Positions 61,260-64,000 of a DNA stretch of 64,000 nucleotides are shown here, piece by piece (within the stretch, counting starts at the first letter, position 1; every line of letters begins with the position of its first letter). Origin of the DNA: Sphagnum compactum (taxonomy: Eukaryota > Bryophyta > Sphagnopsida > Sphagnales); assembly GCA_965153455.1 (NCBI GenBank), contig OZ234497.1, positions 17,601,872 through 17,665,871 on the forward strand, written 5' to 3'. Both the position numbers and the translations under genes were made by a program. The notes under the pieces were generated by a model, which was not told the origin of the DNA, did not search any database, and saw only the letters and a program-made list of their open reading frames with translations.

Positions 61260-62937
61260 ACAAAGTCTTAGGGAGCATGAGAGATGTAGGAGTGAGATCT
61301 GTCCTGCCCTTATTGCCTCATGATACCTTTATGACAAGGTTCACCTTATGCTTTATGAATTCTGAATTCATTGTATTGCCTCAGTTGGGTTGTTCAAGAT
61401 CAGAATTTCAAGGCGCCTGTTCAAAGCTCTTGAAATTCAGGTTGGCAGGTAATCCAGCATGTGTGGCAAACTCCATAGCAATCCATACCAACTATGTAGC
61501 AATGCAAAAATGCATTGGAGACTTGGGCATCTCCTCTCTTTCAACAGAACCCATGTCTCACAAATTCTTCATGTCCTGGCCTGACACTGAACCTACAAAC
61601 TCTGGCTGTTGTGGGAGTCCTTGATCTCCTCTTGGTAATACAACAACCTTTGTTCTCTTTCGTCACTGATGGGCTGATGGCATTGCTGCAATGTTATCTC
61701 TACACTTGACTCAGATTCCACTTGCAACAAAGTGTGGATCACAACTGCAACTTTCACTATCAATGGATGTAACTGTTCTCTTCTTCCCGTTTGACTTGAG
61801 CTCATCTATGGATCCAGTGACCATCACAAATATCGCTTCCAAGTTTTTCACAGCAGAGGATCCAACTCTATTCTTTTGAACCACACTACATGGCTGTGGT
61901 TGATGGGCTTCTTATCAGTAAGAGTTTTCTTTGTTACACCCGTTTCCAGATGCTACTGCACAATGCCAGAATTTTACTGCACATAGGATTTGCTTCAAGC
62001 ACCATTGTTCCAATGAACTAACTTTTCTTGCTGCAAAAACATCATTGGATCTTGCTGCAGGTCATGTACTCGTGATATATTCTCCTGGGTTTTGCAAGTG
62101 GTTGTTGCACATTTGCAGGTTCTTTGAGTGCTTCATCCTCCTTGCCAAGAGGTGCTCTCATTGGCATTATTAGCAATTGTGCCAGTTCTTGCTGCTTTGG
62201 CCATTTACATTGTCACGCTGAAGCACCAAGTGCAAAGATTGAGGAGATGGGCCAACCCTTTGGTATTGTTCCACACTTAAAACACTTGGGATGCTTCCAC
62301 ACAAAGGTTCTCAGGGCAGCACTTGTTAGTATGGCCTGTGTGAGTCCCATGATTTGCACACTAAAAAGTAGTGTGCAGGATGTGGCATTTTTGGATGCTG
62401 TTGCAGGAGTACAAGGGTATGTTGCCAACAGTTGAATTGGTGGCTGTGAAGAGGGCCCAAGAAGAGTCAAGGCAGGAAACTCAAGAATTTAAAGCTGAGA
62501 TTGAGATCCTATCCCAGGTACACTATGGTAACTTGCCAACATCTTGTTGGATGGGAAGCTGACTGCAAAAATGGCTGACTGTAAAGATGGTTGACTTTGG
62601 TCTATCAAAACTGGCTCCTCAGACTGGTGAACATCACCTGCAGGTGTCAACACAAATGAAAGGAACATTGGTAAGTTTTATGTACAACTTGTTTTTCACA
62701 GTTTTTGGCAGAACCACAAAAAAGGTCCAAGAAGTAAGAGCAGCTCTAGACAAAGGCAGCCTGAATGCTGTACTACCATCACTAGACCCAATGCAAACTA
62801 TAGAACCAGTTCTGGATCTTGCTCTCATGTGTATGGAGTTGAAATCAGTTGACTGCCCATCCATGAACTTGGTTGTGAAGAGCTTGGAGGCTATTGCAGT
62901 ACAGAATCATGTCGTGGCTGCAGATGCAAATCAATGA
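61260..62937 (+). pseudogene. decayed LRR receptor-like kinase (LRR VIII/HPCA1-like)
   Basis: Pieces in order match the plant LRR receptor kinase clade with AxxNPVC-type juxtamembrane sequence. RLAGNPACVANSIAIHTNYV lies at about 61440-61500. A membrane helix and basic stop-transfer (LALLAIVPVLAALAIYIVTL; KHQVQRLRRWANPF) lie near 62155-62262 in another frame. YKGMLPTVELVAVKRAQEES, with the ATP-site Lys, and FKAEIEILSQVHYGNL lie at 62410-62540. DFGLSKLAPQTGEHHLQVST and MKGTL lie at 62590-62670, and EVRAALDKGSLNAVLPSLDP and MNLVVKSLEAI follow to 62937. Nothing encodes the HRD catalytic loop between 62540 and 62585, and the activation segment after KGTL is missing, so no active kinase is possible. 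Frames change several times. No LRRs were recognised upstream. Confidence 0.72.
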
Positions 62938-64000
62938 AAACAACAACCAGAGCATGTTTATGACAACAACCAGAGAAGTGTTTTGTCTAGAGGTGATGAG
63001 ACCATCATCATTCCAGTGTAGTGGGTGATGGCAGTGCTATATCCAGAGCTGTAAAACCTAAGTAGCTGTTTTCTGTTGGGTTCTTTCTGTAGCTGCTGGT
63101 GCTGCTAGTCTAGACTTACTGTGCACCATTCAGAGGTTTCAGTTCCACATGTTTCTGGCTCCAGTTTGATGTCCAAGTTGGGTTGCACTTTTGCCATTCC
63201 ATCAACAAATGTTGCACAATATAATTGCTGTGTGATAGTCCTGATGTTTGAATCAAACTCATTGACCAAATTGTACCAAGTTCAGTTCTGCCATCATACC
63301 TCCAAATGTGAGTAAAGAGTAGCTCCTCATTTTTTTGGTAAGCTTCTGCATGATGAACTTGTGGGTTCTCATTTGGCCTCAATTTTGATCTGTACTGCAG
63401 CTGTGAGATTCAGTAGATTGTGCAACAACAACAACACCCACATAATTGCCAAAACCCTTCAATTGCATTAAAAGGAAATCTGACACCAAAATATACCACA
63501 GAAGATCAGTCATTCTCCCACTGTCAAAAGTTCTGGTGAAGCTTTGGGTATTATGAGCAATCTGGTATTGAAGATTGGGTAGGTACTCTCTTAGACATCC
63601 TTACTTGAACTTTCTGAGGTGCTCTTCTCCTTGGTCTTCTTGCGTGTTTCGCACTCTCAGGGTTTTCTCTTGTGGGAAAAACCCATTTTCAGTTCTCTGA
63701 ATCTTGATCCTCAAACTGCAAAACCCTAATCAAGCCCAAAACACACACATAAGAAATGGGATTATCATCTCAGGATTGTTCTACAACAAATACGCAGATG
63801 TTGCTGCCATGAATAGTACATGAAAAACTTCAGAAAATTCTCACTTCCTGTTGCCCATTTGTTGACAGACAGATAGACAGACAGACAGGGTGATCCTTCT
63901 CCTGGAGCAAAAAGATGTTGTTGTAGTCTTTGAATACATGATGGGAAGAAGAAGATGATGGAGATGGGAAGAAGATACACAAAACTGACAGGCAAAGGAG
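62938..64000. other. right end of window, no gene called
   Basis: No supported gene. Minus-strand sequence near 63595-63690 has leader-like character (agggttttgcag followed by an ATG and a basic, Lys/Arg-rich frame with a possible donor), which could be the beginning of a gene with no further exons recognised here. A short agac microsatellite lies at about 63867-63888. Confidence 0.35.

Overview
This window is nuclear DNA from a land plant. Gene-bearing stretches (about 3-16, 25.6-27, 33.3-35 and 54-63 kb) carry spliced plant genes: chloroplast transit peptides, GT...AG introns of about 75-850 bp and pyrimidine-rich leaders. Between them lie long AT-rich stretches (about 0.1-2.9, 16.5-33.2 and 36-54 kb) that hold decayed transposons, minisatellites and broken copies of host genes. 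One broken copy encodes part of a class I cyclic-nucleotide phosphodiesterase. In land plants I know that family from lineages with motile sperm, so together with the large repeat-rich intergenic space I lean towards a non-flowering plant (fern, lycophyte, bryophyte or similar). That is inference only.

Layout. 0.3-1.65 kb (-): decayed hAT transposase. 3.28-5.43 kb (+): chloroplastic 4-alpha-glucanotransferase (DPE1), uninterrupted by introns but frameshifted by an exact 25-bp tandem duplication. 9.09-11.16 kb (+): a five-exon plastid-type coiled-coil membrane protein. 12.94-15.90 kb (-): a five-exon LPEAT2-like lysophospholipid acyltransferase with degenerate EF-hands. 17-23.2 kb: a possible MITE, dispersed repeats and a decayed retroelement-like ORF. 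23.8-24.8 kb: coiled-coil remnants and an antisense Myb/SANT pseudogene. 25.67-26.91 kb (-): a three-exon thioredoxin-fold candidate without CxxC. 27.3-27.8 kb: a 37-bp minisatellite. 28.5-29.2 kb: a sequence with imperfect terminal inverted repeats. 33.34-34.84 kb (+): prolyl 4-hydroxylase with a ShKT domain, followed by a roughly 57-bp minisatellite. 37.3-38.6 kb: cyclin H pseudogene. 41.4 kb: lone phosphodiesterase exon. 43.4-43.8 kb: FRIGIDA-like fragment. 41.6-42.7 and 49.0-49.9 kb: two inverted copies of one repeat. 52.2-52.5 kb: a 318-bp insertion with a perfect 18-bp target-site duplication and relatives in introns of two genes here. 53.97-57.08 kb (-): seven-exon GT31 beta-1,3-galactosyltransferase. 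58.20-60.58 kb (-): seven-exon R3H-domain protein. 61.26-62.94 kb (+): decayed LRR receptor kinase.

The intact-looking genes do not form a pathway. They cover plastid starch metabolism, phospholipid remodelling, hydroxyproline formation and secretory glycosylation (P4H and GT31 enzymes can act in sequence on cell-wall proteins), and nucleic-acid binding. Exons were assembled by hand from splice-site phase and family resemblance; no alignments or transcript data were available.
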